Positions 52,981 through 62,115 are shown, counted from the stretch's first letter. The stretch is DNA of 64,000 bases from Microcella flavibacter (GCF_012530535.1 NZ_CP051299.1:2294001-2358000); one strand, 5' to 3'. Made by a program: numbers and translations. The notes: generated from the letters alone by a model not told the origin.

Positions 52981-54255
52981 GTGCCCTCTCCCGCCCCCTC
53001 CGGGCCCTCCCTGCGGGCGGTGACCGCGGCCGTCGAGAGCGGCGCCGATCCTCTGCTGCCGCACGCCTCGGCCGAGCATCCCCTCGTCGCCCTGCGCCGC
53101 GGCGACGGCATCGTCGGCGTCGGCGAGCTGCTGCGGCTCGAGTTCAGCGGGCCGGACCGGTTCGCGGAGGCGGCCGCCGCCTGGCGCGCGCTCGCCGCGG
53201 CCTCCGCCGTGGAGGACGCGGTGCACCGGCCCGGCACCGGGCTCGTGGCGTTCGGCGCCTTCGCGTTCGCCGACCGCTCGGGCGCGACGAGCGTGCTCGT
53301 CGTGCCCGAGCTCGTGGTGGGGCGGCAGGCGGGGGCGAGCTGGGTGACCCGCATCACGCGCGCGGGGGATGTCGACGCCGCCGCGCCCTCGGCCGAGGAG
53401 GCTGGGGGGATGCCCGCGCCGACGCCCGTCGGCGCGCGGCCCCGGGCGACGCTGGCCGCCGGATCCCTCAGCCGGGAGGAGTACGTGCAGCTCGTGCGCG
53501 ACGCCGTGGGCCGGATCCGCGCCGGCGAGGTCGAGAAGGTGGTCATGGCGCGCGACGCCGTGGCGAGCATCCCGCCCGACGCCGACCGCCGCGCCCTGCT
53601 GCAGGAGCTCGCCCAGGCCTACCCCGACACGCTCACCTTCGCCGTCGACGGGCTCATGGGCGCGAGCCCCGAGACGCTCGTGAGCGTGCACGCGCGCGAG
53701 GCCTCGGCCCGCGTGCTCGCCGGCTCGATGGCGCGCGGCGCCGGCACGGCCGAGGACGCCGCCGCGGCGACCGCCCTCGCGACGAGCCCGAAGGACCTCG
53801 ACGAGCACGCCTTCGCCGTGCAGAGCGTGCTGCGCGCGCTGCGCCCGCACGCTCGCGCCGTCACCGCGAGCGAGTCGCCGTTCACCCTCAAGCTGCCGAA
53901 CCTGTGGCACCTCGCCACCGACGTCGAGGTGGAGCTGTCGGAGGACGCCTCGAGCCTCGACCTCGTCGCCGCGCTGCACCCGACGGCCGCGGTCGCGGGC
54001 TTCCCGACGGCCGAGGCGCTCGCCCTCATCGCGGAGCTCGAGCCCTTCGACCGCGGTCGCTACGCCGGCCCGGTCGGCTGGATCGACCAGGACGGGGACG
54101 GCGAATGGGTCATCGCGCTGCGCTGCGCCCGCGTCGATGACGACGGCACGCTCACGGCCTACGCCGGGGCCGGGATCGTCGCCGACTCCGACCCGGAGTC
54201 GGAGCTCGCCGAGACGCGGATGAAGTTCCGGCCGATCGCGGACGCGCTGCGGTAG
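52981..54255 (+). CDS. menF: Isochorismate synthase
   Basis: 424-residue chorismate-binding enzyme converting chorismate to isochorismate, the first committed step of menaquinone synthesis. The catalytic domain occupies the C-terminal two thirds: GEVEKVVMARD (general-base Lys), LAGSMARGAG, HAFAVQSVL, LWHLATDVEVEL, and GPVGWIDQDGDGEW with AGAGIVADSDPESELAET binding Mg. The GTG at 52981 has TACCCT 8-9 nt upstream, fitting a leaderless transcript. Entry to salicylate synthesis is an alternative for this family, but the men genes nearby favour MenF. Confidence 0.93.
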   Translation: MPSPAPSGPSLRAVTAAVESGADPLLPHASAEHPLVALRRGDGIVGVGELLRLEFSGPDRFAEAAAAWRALAAASAVEDAVHRPGTGLVAFGAFAFADRSGATSVLVVPELVVGRQAGASWVTRITRAGDVDAAAPSAEEAGGMPAPTPVGARPRATLAAGSLSREEYVQLVRDAVGRIRAGEVEKVVMARDAVASIPPDADRRALLQELAQAYPDTLTFAVDGLMGASPETLVSVHAREASARVLAGSMARGAGTAEDAAAATALATSPKDLDEHAFAVQSVLRALRPHARAVTASESPFTLKLPNLWHLATDVEVELSEDASSLDLVAALHPTAAVAGFPTAEALALIAELEPFDRGRYAGPVGWIDQDGDGEWVIALRCARVDDDGTLTAYAGAGIVADSDPESELAETRMKFRPIADALR

Positions 54256-54303
54256 TCGGACGCGGATGCGCTGCGACGACGGACCTCCCGACCGGCCGGA
54301 TCG

Positions 54304-54561
54304 TCACGCCTTGGAACCGGGCACCTTGCGACTCGCGACGACGCCACCGAGGATCAGGAGCAGCGCTGCCATGGGATAGCCCACCAGCAGATCGAGCAGC
54401 AGCGGCGGTTGCTCCGGTCCGAAGGCTTCCAGATGCGTCAACCAGTGCACCACTCCCATGCCCGCACCGATGATCATGATGATCTGCCCGACGCGGAGAT
54501 TCACCCGTCGCCGGGTGTAGTCGTCCATCGATCTCAGCGCTCGGATCAGTCGCCGGATCAT
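54304..54561 (-). CDS. Small two-helix membrane protein, unrecognised
   Basis: 85-residue protein with a basic N-terminus (RRLIRALRSMDDYTRRRVNL) and two hydrophobic helices (IIMIIGAGMGVVHWL and LLVGYPMAALLLILGGVV) joined by a short loop with EAFGPEQPP. Its ATG at 54561 overlaps the lgt stop by 4 bp, so it is translated with lgt. I do not recognise the family. The codon pattern is less GC-rich than that of the surrounding menaquinone genes, as for lgt. Confidence 0.75.
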   Translation of the reverse strand: MIRRLIRALRSMDDYTRRRVNLRVGQIIMIIGAGMGVVHWLTHLEAFGPEQPPLLLDLLVGYPMAALLLILGGVVASRKVPGSKA

Positions 54562-55475
54562 GACGCGACCTCGCCCGCCGAGTCGCGTCCCCGACCGGCC
54601 GGACCCTCTGCTGCGAGCATGCTCGCCGCAGAGGAATCGAAACGCCTCGCGAGGGCGGCGATCACGAACGCAACGCCGACGATCGCTGCGAGCGAGGCCG
54701 TCAGCACGTTGATCTTGATCCCGAGCAGCTCGAACTCGGTGGGATCGAGGCGGAACGTGTTGAACCACGCGCGACCGACGCCGTACCAGATCAGATACAG
54801 ACCCAGGGCGAGACCACGGGGAGTGCGGGACTCCCGTCGAATCCGCCACAGCCGTTCCACGATGAGGATCACGACGACACCAGCGAGGTTCCACAGCAGT
54901 TCGTACAGGAACAGGGGGTGGAAGAGGGTCCCGTCCGGGGTACCGGCCGGGATCGCGGGATTGCCGGGGTCCACGTGAAGCCCCCACGGCAGGGTGGTCG
55001 CCGTGCCGAACAGCTCCCCGTTCACGTAGTTCCCGAGCCGCCCGATCGCTTGCGCGAGCAGCAGACCCGGGACGAGCGCGTCCGCGGCGTCCACGAATCG
55101 GACGCCTTCCTGACGTGCACCCAGCCACACACCGACGGCACCGACGAGCACGGCGCCGAAGATCGCGATGCCCCCCTCCCACACGGCGAACACCTTCCAG
55201 AGGTCCGCGCCCTCGAAGAAGTAGTCCGTGGGGTGGGTCAGGACGTGGTACACGCGCGCACCGACGATGCCGAACGGGGTCGCCCACAGTGCGACCGTGA
55301 GCGCGGCGTCGGAGGGCAGATCGCGCGCGCGGAGGCGGCGCGCCATGAACATGACCGCAACGGCTATGCCCGCGATGATGAAGAGGGCGTAGAAGCGGAT
55401 CTCGACGATTCCGAGGTCGATCGACGTGATGTCGGGGCTGTACAGCCCGAAGTCTTTCGGAGCAGTGGTGGTCAC
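54558..55475 (-). CDS. lgt: Prolipoprotein diacylglyceryl transferase
   Basis: 305-residue membrane enzyme that adds a diacylglycerol to the lipobox cysteine of lipoproteins. Seven hydrophobic helices are visible with the signature QAIGRLGNYVNGELFG and the segments YALFIIAGI, VWEGGIAIFGAVLVG and LYLIWYGVGRAWFNTFR. GTG start at 55475. It lies between menF and ppk2, not with its usual trp or tat neighbours, and codon use is less GC-rich; it may be an extra, transferred copy. Confidence 0.92.
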   Translation of the reverse strand: MTTTAPKDFGLYSPDITSIDLGIVEIRFYALFIIAGIAVAVMFMARRLRARDLPSDAALTVALWATPFGIVGARVYHVLTHPTDYFFEGADLWKVFAVWEGGIAIFGAVLVGAVGVWLGARQEGVRFVDAADALVPGLLLAQAIGRLGNYVNGELFGTATTLPWGLHVDPGNPAIPAGTPDGTLFHPLFLYELLWNLAGVVVILIVERLWRIRRESRTPRGLALGLYLIWYGVGRAWFNTFRLDPTEFELLGIKINVLTASLAAIVGVAFVIAALARRFDSSAASMLAAEGPAGRGRDSAGEVAS

Positions 55476-55648
55476 AACTGTTGACTCCCAGCATGAGGGG
55501 AGAACGGCCCGATCGGGCCGACTCCGGCGATGGCGATGGCGATGGTGCGTTACTGGATGGGAAGCGGCCCTGCGCGCTCAGCCGATTCGGCCGCGCCGAG
55601 CAGCGGTGCGCCGGACGAGCGACGAGCGGCTCGTGGCGCGCACATCGA

Positions 55649-56113
55649 TCAGCGGATGCACACCGAGATGGTCGTCAGATCCGGCTTCGGGGGAAGCATC
55701 TCCGTCGAACGCAGGTCGGGCGGAGAGGGGTCGGAGGACCGGTGCGACGGGAGCACCCCCCATGCGGCCGGGCGCGCACCACCGAGAAGAAGCAGAAGCA
55801 AGGCGATGCCGGAGACGTGAGAGTCGCGGGGTTCGATGCAGGTAGAGACGCAATGTCCATCGACGGCAGAGCCGGTCTGGGACCCGTTCGAGACCAGAGG
55901 CGGCTTCTGCACCGGGGACTCAGGGATGCTCTGGGTCGCGCTGATCGAGGCGCCTCGTGCGGGCCCGGCATCCACCGCCACGGAGATGGCGAATAGTGCG
56001 CACGCCGTGATGACCAGGACCATCAGAGCGCCTGCGGATCGGCGAACGATCCGGGGGAGGACGTGCTCGGCGAGACGTCGTCGCCTCGGGAGCATCATCA
56101 TGCCGGTCAGCAT
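55649..56113 (-). CDS. DUF6153-like small membrane protein
   Basis: 154-residue protein with a basic N-terminus (PRRRRLAEHVLPRIVRR), a transmembrane helix or signal (ALMVLVITACALFAISVAV), a short exposed part with HCVSTC, a second hydrophobic stretch (GIALLLLLLGGARPAAWGVL) and an end LPPKPDLTTISVCIR. This plan matches DUF6153 proteins, commonly found with copper-handling and lgt genes on actinobacterial accessory DNA. The two Cys and His could bind metal. ATG at 56113, with a weak ribosome site. Family assignment is from memory and tentative. Confidence 0.6.
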   Translation of the reverse strand: MLTGMMMLPRRRRLAEHVLPRIVRRSAGALMVLVITACALFAISVAVDAGPARGASISATQSIPESPVQKPPLVSNGSQTGSAVDGHCVSTCIEPRDSHVSGIALLLLLLGGARPAAWGVLPSHRSSDPSPPDLRSTEMLPPKPDLTTISVCIR

Positions 56114-56269
56114 ACCCGCCGCTCAGCGTCACTCATGCGGGTGGATGCCGTGGAGACTCCTCGGCTGCAGGTCGATGCGGCTCGCAGCCCTCGTGAGGGC
56201 GTCGCCGGCCGCCGCGGCGAGCGCCAGGGCCCGCAGCGCGGGGAGGTCGAGAGCGGCATCCATCGCTCG

Positions 56270-57094
56270 TCAGCTCGCGGCGAGCCGCGCCTTCTCGGCC
56301 TCGACGTCGAAGTCGGCGGTCGGCCAGTGCGGGTCGAGGTCGCGCAGCACCTCGGTGAGCAGCCGCTGCACCGCGAGCCGGGCGAACCACTTGCGATCGG
56401 CGGGCACGACGTACCAGGGCGCGTGGTCGGCGTCGGTCTCGGCGATCGCTCGCTGGTAGGCGGCCATGTAGTCGGGCCAGAGCAGGCGCTCGTCGACGTC
56501 GCCGGGGTTGTACTTCCAGTGCTTGTCGGGCCGGTCGAGGCGCTCGGCGAGCCGCGCCTTCTGCTCGTCGGGCGAGAGGTGCAGCATCACCTTGACGATG
56601 CGGGTGCCGCCGTCGGCGACGCGGCGCTCGAAGTCGCGGATCTCGCCGTACCGGCGCTCGATGACCTCGGGCTCGGCGAGCGCGCGCACCCGGGCGATCA
56701 GAACGTCCTCGTAGTGGGAGCGGTCGAAGACGCCGATCATGCCGGGCGCGGGCAGGCGGCGCTCGATACGGGCGAGGAAGTGCTCGGCGAGCTCCTCGGC
56801 GGTCGGCTTCTTGAACGAGGCCAGCTGCACGCCCTGCGGGTCGACCGCGCCGACGACGTGACGCACGATGCCACCCTTGCCCGCGGTGTCCATGGCCTGC
56901 AGCACGAGCAGCACGCGCGGCAGGTGCCCGGCGCGGCTCGCGGCGTAGAGGCGCTCCTGCAGGGAGCTCAGCTCGTCGACGCCCTCGGCGAGCGCGGCCG
57001 CGCCCTCGGCCTTGCCGCCGTCGAAGCCGGGCGTCGAGCGGGGGTCGATCGCGGAGAGGTCGAGGTCGGCGCCGGCGCGCATCAGGTCGGTCAT
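56270..57094 (-). CDS. ppk2: PPK2-family polyphosphate kinase
   Basis: 274-residue kinase that moves phosphate between polyphosphate and nucleotides. The P-loop is LQAMDTAGKGG near residue 67, the lid/Walker B region is IGVFDRSHYEDVLIARV, and DKHWKYNPGDVDERLLWPDY follows; all are class hallmarks. One PPK2 domain of full length; class I versus III (nucleoside mono- or diphosphate as acceptor) is not resolved. ATG at 57094. It stands alone between the lgt pair and the palindromic element before menD. Confidence 0.94.
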   Translation of the reverse strand: MTDLMRAGADLDLSAIDPRSTPGFDGGKAEGAAALAEGVDELSSLQERLYAASRAGHLPRVLLVLQAMDTAGKGGIVRHVVGAVDPQGVQLASFKKPTAEELAEHFLARIERRLPAPGMIGVFDRSHYEDVLIARVRALAEPEVIERRYGEIRDFERRVADGGTRIVKVMLHLSPDEQKARLAERLDRPDKHWKYNPGDVDERLLWPDYMAAYQRAIAETDADHAPWYVVPADRKWFARLAVQRLLTEVLRDLDPHWPTADFDVEAEKARLAAS

Positions 57095-57161
57095 GCGGCG
57101 ACCCTAGCCGGGCGGGCTCGGCGCCGACAGGGGGTGCATGCTCGACTCAGGCGCCACTCCG

Positions 57162-57250
57162 GTGCACAAATGCAGGACGCGTGCGGCGTGTCGAGCAGCG
57201 CCATGCGGCGACACGCCGATGACGACGTCGAGACTCCTGCATTTGTGCAC
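57162..57250. repeat. 89-bp nested palindromic repeat, perfect copy
   Basis: Outer arms GTGCACAAATGCAGGA (57162-57177) and TCCTGCATTTGTGCAC (57235-57250) are perfect 16-bp inverses. Inner arms CGGCGTGTCG (57184-57193) and CGACACGCCG (57209-57218) are perfect 10-bp inverses. It fills the gap between ppk2 and menD. A diverged copy lies at 6798-6881. Confidence 0.93.
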
Positions 57251-57283
57251 GCCCCGGGCGGGCGAGGCGGGTGGATGCTGCGC

Positions 57284-59116
57284 TCAGGCGCCCGCGGCCT
57301 CGGGCTCGGCGGCCTCGGGGTCGGCTGCCGGGGGCTCGGCGTCGGCGCCCGTGGCCGCGCGCGAGGCGCCAGCCTCGCCCTCCGGCGCCGGATCCCGCAG
57401 GGGCACCTCGATGAGCACGCGCGCCTCGGGCGCGGTCATCGCGTCGTCGAGCTCGGCGCGGGTGGTGACGAGCCGGTAGGCCCAGCCCCCGGCGGCGGCG
57501 AGCGCCGCGAAGTCGACGGCGACGGGCGTGCGCATGACGCGGGCGAAGTCGTCAGCGTTCGCCGTGCCGGCCACCTCGAGCGTGTCGAAGATGGTGCCGC
57601 CGTCGTCGTTGCCGACGACCACGTGCAGGCGCACGTCGTCGGGCAGGGGGGCGAGCAGGGCTCCGGCGTCGTGCACGAGGGCGAGGTCGCCGAGCAGCAC
57701 CCGCGTCGTGCCTCCCGTGCCGGCGGAGGCGGCCGCGCGGGCGGCCAGCGCGATCCCGGCCGCGGTGGAGACGGTGCCGTCGATGCCCGCGAGGCCCCGG
57801 TTGGCGTGCACGGGGATGCGCTTGCCGGGCAGGATGCGGTCGGCTTCGCGCACGAGCCGGGACGCCCCGAAGACGAGGCGGTCGTGCGGCCAGGTCGAGG
57901 CCCAGAGGGCGCGGACGAGCATCCGGCGATCGATGGGGGCGCGCAGCACCGCGAGCTCGGCCTTCGCGAAGGCGGCGCGCACGCCGCGCTCGGTGCCGAC
58001 GGCGAGGGACAGGTCGGGGGCGGGGTCGCCCGGATCCTGCGACTCGAGCACGGCGCGCGACATGGCCACCCAGCCGCCCACCCAGCGCCGCACGGCCTGC
58101 GGGTCGGTGGTGCCGTGCACGCGCACGCCGTCGACGATGCGCGCGCGGCGGCCGGGGTCGTAGGCCTCGACGCCGGGCGTGCGGATGACGATCGTCTCGA
58201 CATCGTCGCGCTGCAGCAGCGCCGGCACCTCGCGGCTCAGCGTGGGATGCCCGAGCACGATGGCACGGCCGACGGCCTCGCCGTGCGGGCCGCGCAGCAC
58301 CTCGCGGTAGGCGGCGACCATGTGCCGGCCGAAGCGCGCCTCGCTCGTGACCTCGGCGATGAGCGGGGCGCCGAGCTGCACCGCCAGCTTCTCGGCGAGG
58401 GGGCCGGCGCCGGTGCCGGCGATGACGACGGTCGCGTCATCCGGTTCGAGATCCAGGATGCTCGCCCCGGGCTCGGCCGCCACCGGCTCGCCCGGCACGA
58501 GGTCGCCGCTCAGCTCGATCGGCCCGCTCAGCGGTTCGCGGTATGCGAGGTTGAGGTGGACGGGGCCCTCGGCCGCCGCCCGCACGGCCACCTCGGCGAG
58601 CCCCGCGGCCTCCTCGGCCTCGCCGGCGTCGCCCACCGGGGCCGCGACGTCCCAGTCGGCGCGCAGCAGGTCGCCGAAGATGCCGGGCTGCACGGTGGTC
58701 TGGTTGCTGCCGATGCCGCGCAGCTCGACGGGGCGGTCGGCGGTGAGCACGATGAGCCCGACCCCCGAGTGGTGCGCCTCGAGCACGGCCGGGTGCAGGT
58801 TGGCGACGGCCGTGCCCGAGGTGCAGACGACGGCGACGGGGCGGCCCGACTCGACGGCGAGGCCGAGCGCGGTGAAGCCGGCGACGCGCTCGTCGACGCG
58901 CACGTGCAGGCGCAGGGCGCCGGCCCGATCGAGCGCGGCGGAGGCGAGGGCGAGGGCCTGCGAGCGCGAGCCGGGGCTCAGCACGAGGTCGGCGACGCCG
59001 TGCCGCACGAGCCCTTCGAGCAGGGCCGTCGCGGCCGATTGCGCGGGCGAACCGCTGCCGGGCATCCCGAACGCCGCCGGCCCGCTAGCGCTGGGCGTTG
59101 TCGTCGCGGGTGTCAT
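57284..59116 (-). CDS. menD: SEPHCHC synthase (MenD)
   Basis: 610-residue thiamine diphosphate enzyme joining isochorismate with 2-oxoglutarate in menaquinone synthesis. The N-terminal domain has VLSPGSRSQALALA and LHVRVDERVAGFTALGLA; VCTSGTAVANLHPAV follows; the ThDP-binding domain near the C-terminus has LLGDLALVHDAGALL and VVVGNDDGGTIFDTLE. A Glu/Ala/Pro-rich tail of about 40 residues ends the protein. The ATG at 59116 lies 32 bp inside the end of the PLDc_N gene, so translation is coupled. Confidence 0.96.
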   Translation of the reverse strand: MTPATTTPSASGPAAFGMPGSGSPAQSAATALLEGLVRHGVADLVLSPGSRSQALALASAALDRAGALRLHVRVDERVAGFTALGLAVESGRPVAVVCTSGTAVANLHPAVLEAHHSGVGLIVLTADRPVELRGIGSNQTTVQPGIFGDLLRADWDVAAPVGDAGEAEEAAGLAEVAVRAAAEGPVHLNLAYREPLSGPIELSGDLVPGEPVAAEPGASILDLEPDDATVVIAGTGAGPLAEKLAVQLGAPLIAEVTSEARFGRHMVAAYREVLRGPHGEAVGRAIVLGHPTLSREVPALLQRDDVETIVIRTPGVEAYDPGRRARIVDGVRVHGTTDPQAVRRWVGGWVAMSRAVLESQDPGDPAPDLSLAVGTERGVRAAFAKAELAVLRAPIDRRMLVRALWASTWPHDRLVFGASRLVREADRILPGKRIPVHANRGLAGIDGTVSTAAGIALAARAAASAGTGGTTRVLLGDLALVHDAGALLAPLPDDVRLHVVVGNDDGGTIFDTLEVAGTANADDFARVMRTPVAVDFAALAAAGGWAYRLVTTRAELDDAMTAPEARVLIEVPLRDPAPEGEAGASRAATGADAEPPAADPEAAEPEAAGA

Positions 59117-59444
59117 CGTCGAGGTCGCTGAGCTCCTGCTCGAGGCGGCGCAGGCGCTCCTCCTGGTCGGCGCGCTCGGCGACGTCCTCCCGGCGCAGGG
59201 TGCCGAGGAACTCGGGGTCGTCGTCGGGGGCGATGACGCGCGAGCGCGTGCCGGGGCCGCGGCGGGCCTTGCCGACGATGAGCCAGAGGATGCCGCCGAT
59301 GACGGGCAGCAGCACGACCACGACCGCCCAGAGGGGCTTCTGCAGGCCGCGCACGCGGCCCCGCTCGGTCATGAGCACGTCGACCAGGGTGTAGATGGTG
59401 AACGCGACGGCGATCACGATGAGGACGACGATGACTCTGGCCAT
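59085..59444 (-). CDS. PLDc_N-domain small membrane protein
   Basis: 119-residue protein with two transmembrane helices (residues about 3-25 and 38-60: LQKPLWAVVVVLLPVIGGILW), the PLDc_N/SHOCT-like module, then a charged coiled-coil tail (RADQEERLRRLEQELSDLDD). It lacks any HKD catalytic motif. Function unknown. ATG at 59444. It overlaps menD and is probably in one operon with it; many actinobacteria keep a PLDc_N gene next to men genes. Confidence 0.9.
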   Translation of the reverse strand: MARVIVVLIVIAVAFTIYTLVDVLMTERGRVRGLQKPLWAVVVVLLPVIGGILWLIVGKARRGPGTRSRVIAPDDDPEFLGTLRREDVAERADQEERLRRLEQELSDLDDDTRDDNAQR

Positions 59445-59575
59445 GCCCTCACTGTACGCCGCCGGTCTGGGCGGCCCCGGGGAGCGGGCCCAGCGGCGGC
59501 CCGACGCGCGCCGACCGCGGGCCGAGCGGCGGCCCGCCAGCCGCCGCCAAGGGGCGCGCTCGTAGACTGGGGGCC

Positions 59576-59875
59576 ATGAAGCCCTGGATCGCCTACAGCC
59601 TCGTGCGCCTCGGCCTGTTCGGGGCCGCGCTCGGGCTCCTGCTGCTGCTGCCGATCCACTGGCTCTGGGCGACCCTCATCGCCACGGTCGTCTCGATGGC
59701 CGTCTCGTACATCGCCTTCGCGGGCCTGCGCGACCAGGTGGCGCTCGACCTCGCCGCCCGTCGTGCCCGCGGCTCGGTCGACCCCGATGCGGCCGATGAG
59801 GATGCCGCTGCCGAGGATTCGGCGCTCGACGGGCATCCCGCCCCGCCGCCGGCGAGCACCCCGCGCGAGCCGTAA
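59576..59875 (+). CDS. DUF4229 membrane protein
   Basis: 99-residue protein with two helices (AYSLVRLGLFGAALGLLLLL and LWATLIATVVSMAVSYIAF) followed by GLRDQVALDLAARR and an acidic Asp/Ala/Pro-rich tail, the standard DUF4229 plan. Function unknown; the family is regularly found beside menA in actinobacteria. The ATG at 59576 has TAGACT about 10 nt upstream, suggesting leaderless transcription. It is convergent with menA, with about 36 bp between the ends. Confidence 0.9.
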   Translation: MKPWIAYSLVRLGLFGAALGLLLLLPIHWLWATLIATVVSMAVSYIAFAGLRDQVALDLAARRARGSVDPDAADEDAAAEDSALDGHPAPPPASTPREP

Positions 59876-59911
59876 GCGCTTCGTAAGGGTTCGCCCCTGC
59901 CGGCCGCCCCG

Positions 59912-60898
59912 CTAGAAGGCGATCGCGGCCGCGAGCGAGGCGCCCGTGACGAGCGCCGCCGCCGAGGTCATCTTGAGCGCGAGCACGAGCTCGGCGGCCG
60001 TGCGCGCCGTGAGCACGATGAGCACGACGGGCGCCGCGAGCAGCAGCGCGAAGTACACGTACGGCGCGTAGACGTAGAACACGCAGAAGTAGCCGACGAG
60101 GCCGAAGGCCACGAGCAGCAGCACCCCGAAGAGGATGCGCGCGGCTCGGTCGCCGAGGCGAACGGCGAGGGTGCGCTTGGCGGCGACGCCGTCCTGCTCG
60201 ATGTCGCGGATGTTGTTCACGAGCATGACCGCGGCGGCGAAGAGCCCGGCGATGACGCCCGCGATTACCGCGTCGAGCGGCATCTCGCCGATCTGCACGT
60301 AGGTCGTGCCGATGACCGCGACGGGGCCGAAGAACAGGAAGGCGACGAGCTCGCCGAATCCCGAGTAGCCGTACGGCTTCTTGCCGCCCGTGTAGAACCA
60401 GGCCGCCGCGATCGCGATGGCGCCGACGATGAGCAGCCAGTACTGCCCGCTCAGCACGACGACGGCGAGACCGGCCGCCGCGCCGAGACCGAAGAAGACC
60501 AGCGCGACGATGAGCACGGTGCGGGCGGGGGCGAGCCCGCCGCCGGTGAGCCGACGCGGGCCGACGCGCACCGCATCGGTGCCGCGCACGCCGTCGGAGT
60601 AGTCGTTGGCGTAGTTGACGCCGATCTGCAGGAAGACCGCGAGCGCGAGGCAGAGCAGCGCGAGCCCCAAGTCGTAGCCCTCGGTGACGAAGGCGATCGC
60701 CGTGCCGAGCGCGACGGGCGAGATCGCGAGGGTCAGCGTGCGCAGCCGGGCGCCGGCGATCCAGTCGCGGGCGGTGGCGCGGGATGCCGCTGCCGGGTTG
60801 CCCGAACGGGCCGCCTTCGTGCTGCGCGAGGCGGGATCGCCGCTGCGCGCCGGGTTGCCGGAGCGGGTGCGGGGCTTCTTCTTCGACGTCGGGGCCAC
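59912..60898 (-). CDS. menA: 1,4-dihydroxy-2-naphthoate polyprenyltransferase
   Basis: 328-residue integral membrane UbiA-family enzyme attaching the polyprenyl chain to DHNA. The first Asp-rich motif is NYANDYSDGVRGTD (NDxxD) near residue 95 and the second lies in NNIRDIEQDGVAAKRTLAVR (DxxxD). Eight to nine helices follow a basic Ser/Arg/Pro-rich N-terminal region of about 45 residues. The GTG at 60898 is assumed; the basic leader is longer than in E. coli MenA and the true start may be further in. Confidence 0.95.
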   Translation of the reverse strand: MAPTSKKKPRTRSGNPARSGDPASRSTKAARSGNPAAASRATARDWIAGARLRTLTLAISPVALGTAIAFVTEGYDLGLALLCLALAVFLQIGVNYANDYSDGVRGTDAVRVGPRRLTGGGLAPARTVLIVALVFFGLGAAAGLAVVVLSGQYWLLIVGAIAIAAAWFYTGGKKPYGYSGFGELVAFLFFGPVAVIGTTYVQIGEMPLDAVIAGVIAGLFAAAVMLVNNIRDIEQDGVAAKRTLAVRLGDRAARILFGVLLLVAFGLVGYFCVFYVYAPYVYFALLLAAPVVLIVLTARTAAELVLALKMTSAAALVTGASLAAAIAF

Positions 60899-60972
60899 AG
60901 CAGGATCCTACTGAGCGGCGGGCGGGCTCCCGGCCGCGGCCGCCGGGCCGGGCACCGGGCCGGGCACCGGGG

Positions 60973-62115
60973 CTACCCGGCGACCCGGCGGGCGAGGGCG
61001 AGCCGGTCGGGCTTGCCGGAGGGGAGCAGCGGCAGGGCATCCACCGTCACGATGCGATCGGGGCGCGCCTCGGGCGGCAGCTGGGCCCCGACGGCGCGGC
61101 GCAGCGCCGCGAGCTCGGGCCGCGCGGTCGAGACGACGACGGGCACCTCGCCCCACTCGGGGTGGTGGCCGGCGACGACGACGGCGTCGGTGAGCCCGGG
61201 CTGCTCGCGCACGATGCGCTCGACGTCACCGAGCCGCACCTTGAGCCCGCCGGTGACGATCGTGTCGTCGATGCGTCCGGTGACGCGCAGCACGCCGTCG
61301 ACGAGCTCGCCGGCGTCGTCGGTGCGGTACCAGCGCTGGTCGTCGGCCTCGACGAAGGCGCGCTCGGTGCGGGCCGGGTCGCCGAGGTAGTACCCGGCGA
61401 GGGTCGGTCCGCCGAGCTCGACGCGGCCGTCGCTGATGCGGATCTGCGTCTGCCCGATCGGCCGCCCGTCGTAGACGACGCCGCCGCAGGTCTCGCTCGA
61501 GCCGTAGGTGCGGGTGAGGCGCCAGCCCAGCGCGAGGGCGCGGTCGATGAGCGGCGCGGGCGTCGACTGCCCGCCGACGAGGATGCGGTCGAAGCCGCCG
61601 ATCGCGGTCTGCAGGGCGCGATCGCCCGCGGCGGATGCCCGTTCCGCCTCGTCCACGAGGCGCAGCAGCTGCGCGGGCACGAGCGCGGTGTACCGCGTGC
61701 GCTCGGTCATGCGGTCGACCGCGGCCAGCACGGTCGCCGCGTCCATGCGGCCCGGCGGCACGACGACGGGGGTCGTGCCGCTCGCGATGGAGCGGGCGAG
61801 CACGTTGAGCCCCGCGATGTAGTGCACGGGCAGCGCGAGCAGCCACTGGCCGGGTGCGCCGAGGGCTCCGTCGGCGGCGGCGGCGCTCGCGAGCACGGCG
61901 TCGGCGCTGAGGGCGACGCGCTTCGGGGCACCGGTCGAGCCGCTCGTCTCGACGACGAGGGCGACGCGCTGCTCGACCTCGGTCGGGGCCGTCGAGACGG
62001 GGTTCGCTCCCCCGCCGCGGAACAGCACCGCCGGCCCGCCGCCGAGCGCCTCGCGCAGCGCGAGCAGGCAGGCGAGCGGATCGCTCGTGTCGATGACGGA
62101 GAGGGGGCGGCTCAT
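60973..62115 (-). CDS. menE: o-Succinylbenzoate-CoA ligase
   Basis: 380-residue AMP-forming ligase activating o-succinylbenzoate. The P-loop-like motif is VETSGSTGAPKRVALS, with YGSSETCGGVVYDG (adenine binding), WYRTDDAGELVDGVLRVTGRIDD and the C-terminal Lys in LLPSGKPDRLALAR. It is clearly shorter than the 450-490 residues of E. coli or Bacillus MenE, with a reduced N-terminal domain; short forms are common in actinobacteria. ATG at 62115. Same strand as menA and menB. Confidence 0.93.
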   Translation of the reverse strand: MSRPLSVIDTSDPLACLLALREALGGGPAVLFRGGGANPVSTAPTEVEQRVALVVETSGSTGAPKRVALSADAVLASAAAADGALGAPGQWLLALPVHYIAGLNVLARSIASGTTPVVVPPGRMDAATVLAAVDRMTERTRYTALVPAQLLRLVDEAERASAAGDRALQTAIGGFDRILVGGQSTPAPLIDRALALGWRLTRTYGSSETCGGVVYDGRPIGQTQIRISDGRVELGGPTLAGYYLGDPARTERAFVEADDQRWYRTDDAGELVDGVLRVTGRIDDTIVTGGLKVRLGDVERIVREQPGLTDAVVVAGHHPEWGEVPVVVSTARPELAALRRAVGAQLPPEARPDRIVTVDALPLLPSGKPDRLALARRVAG

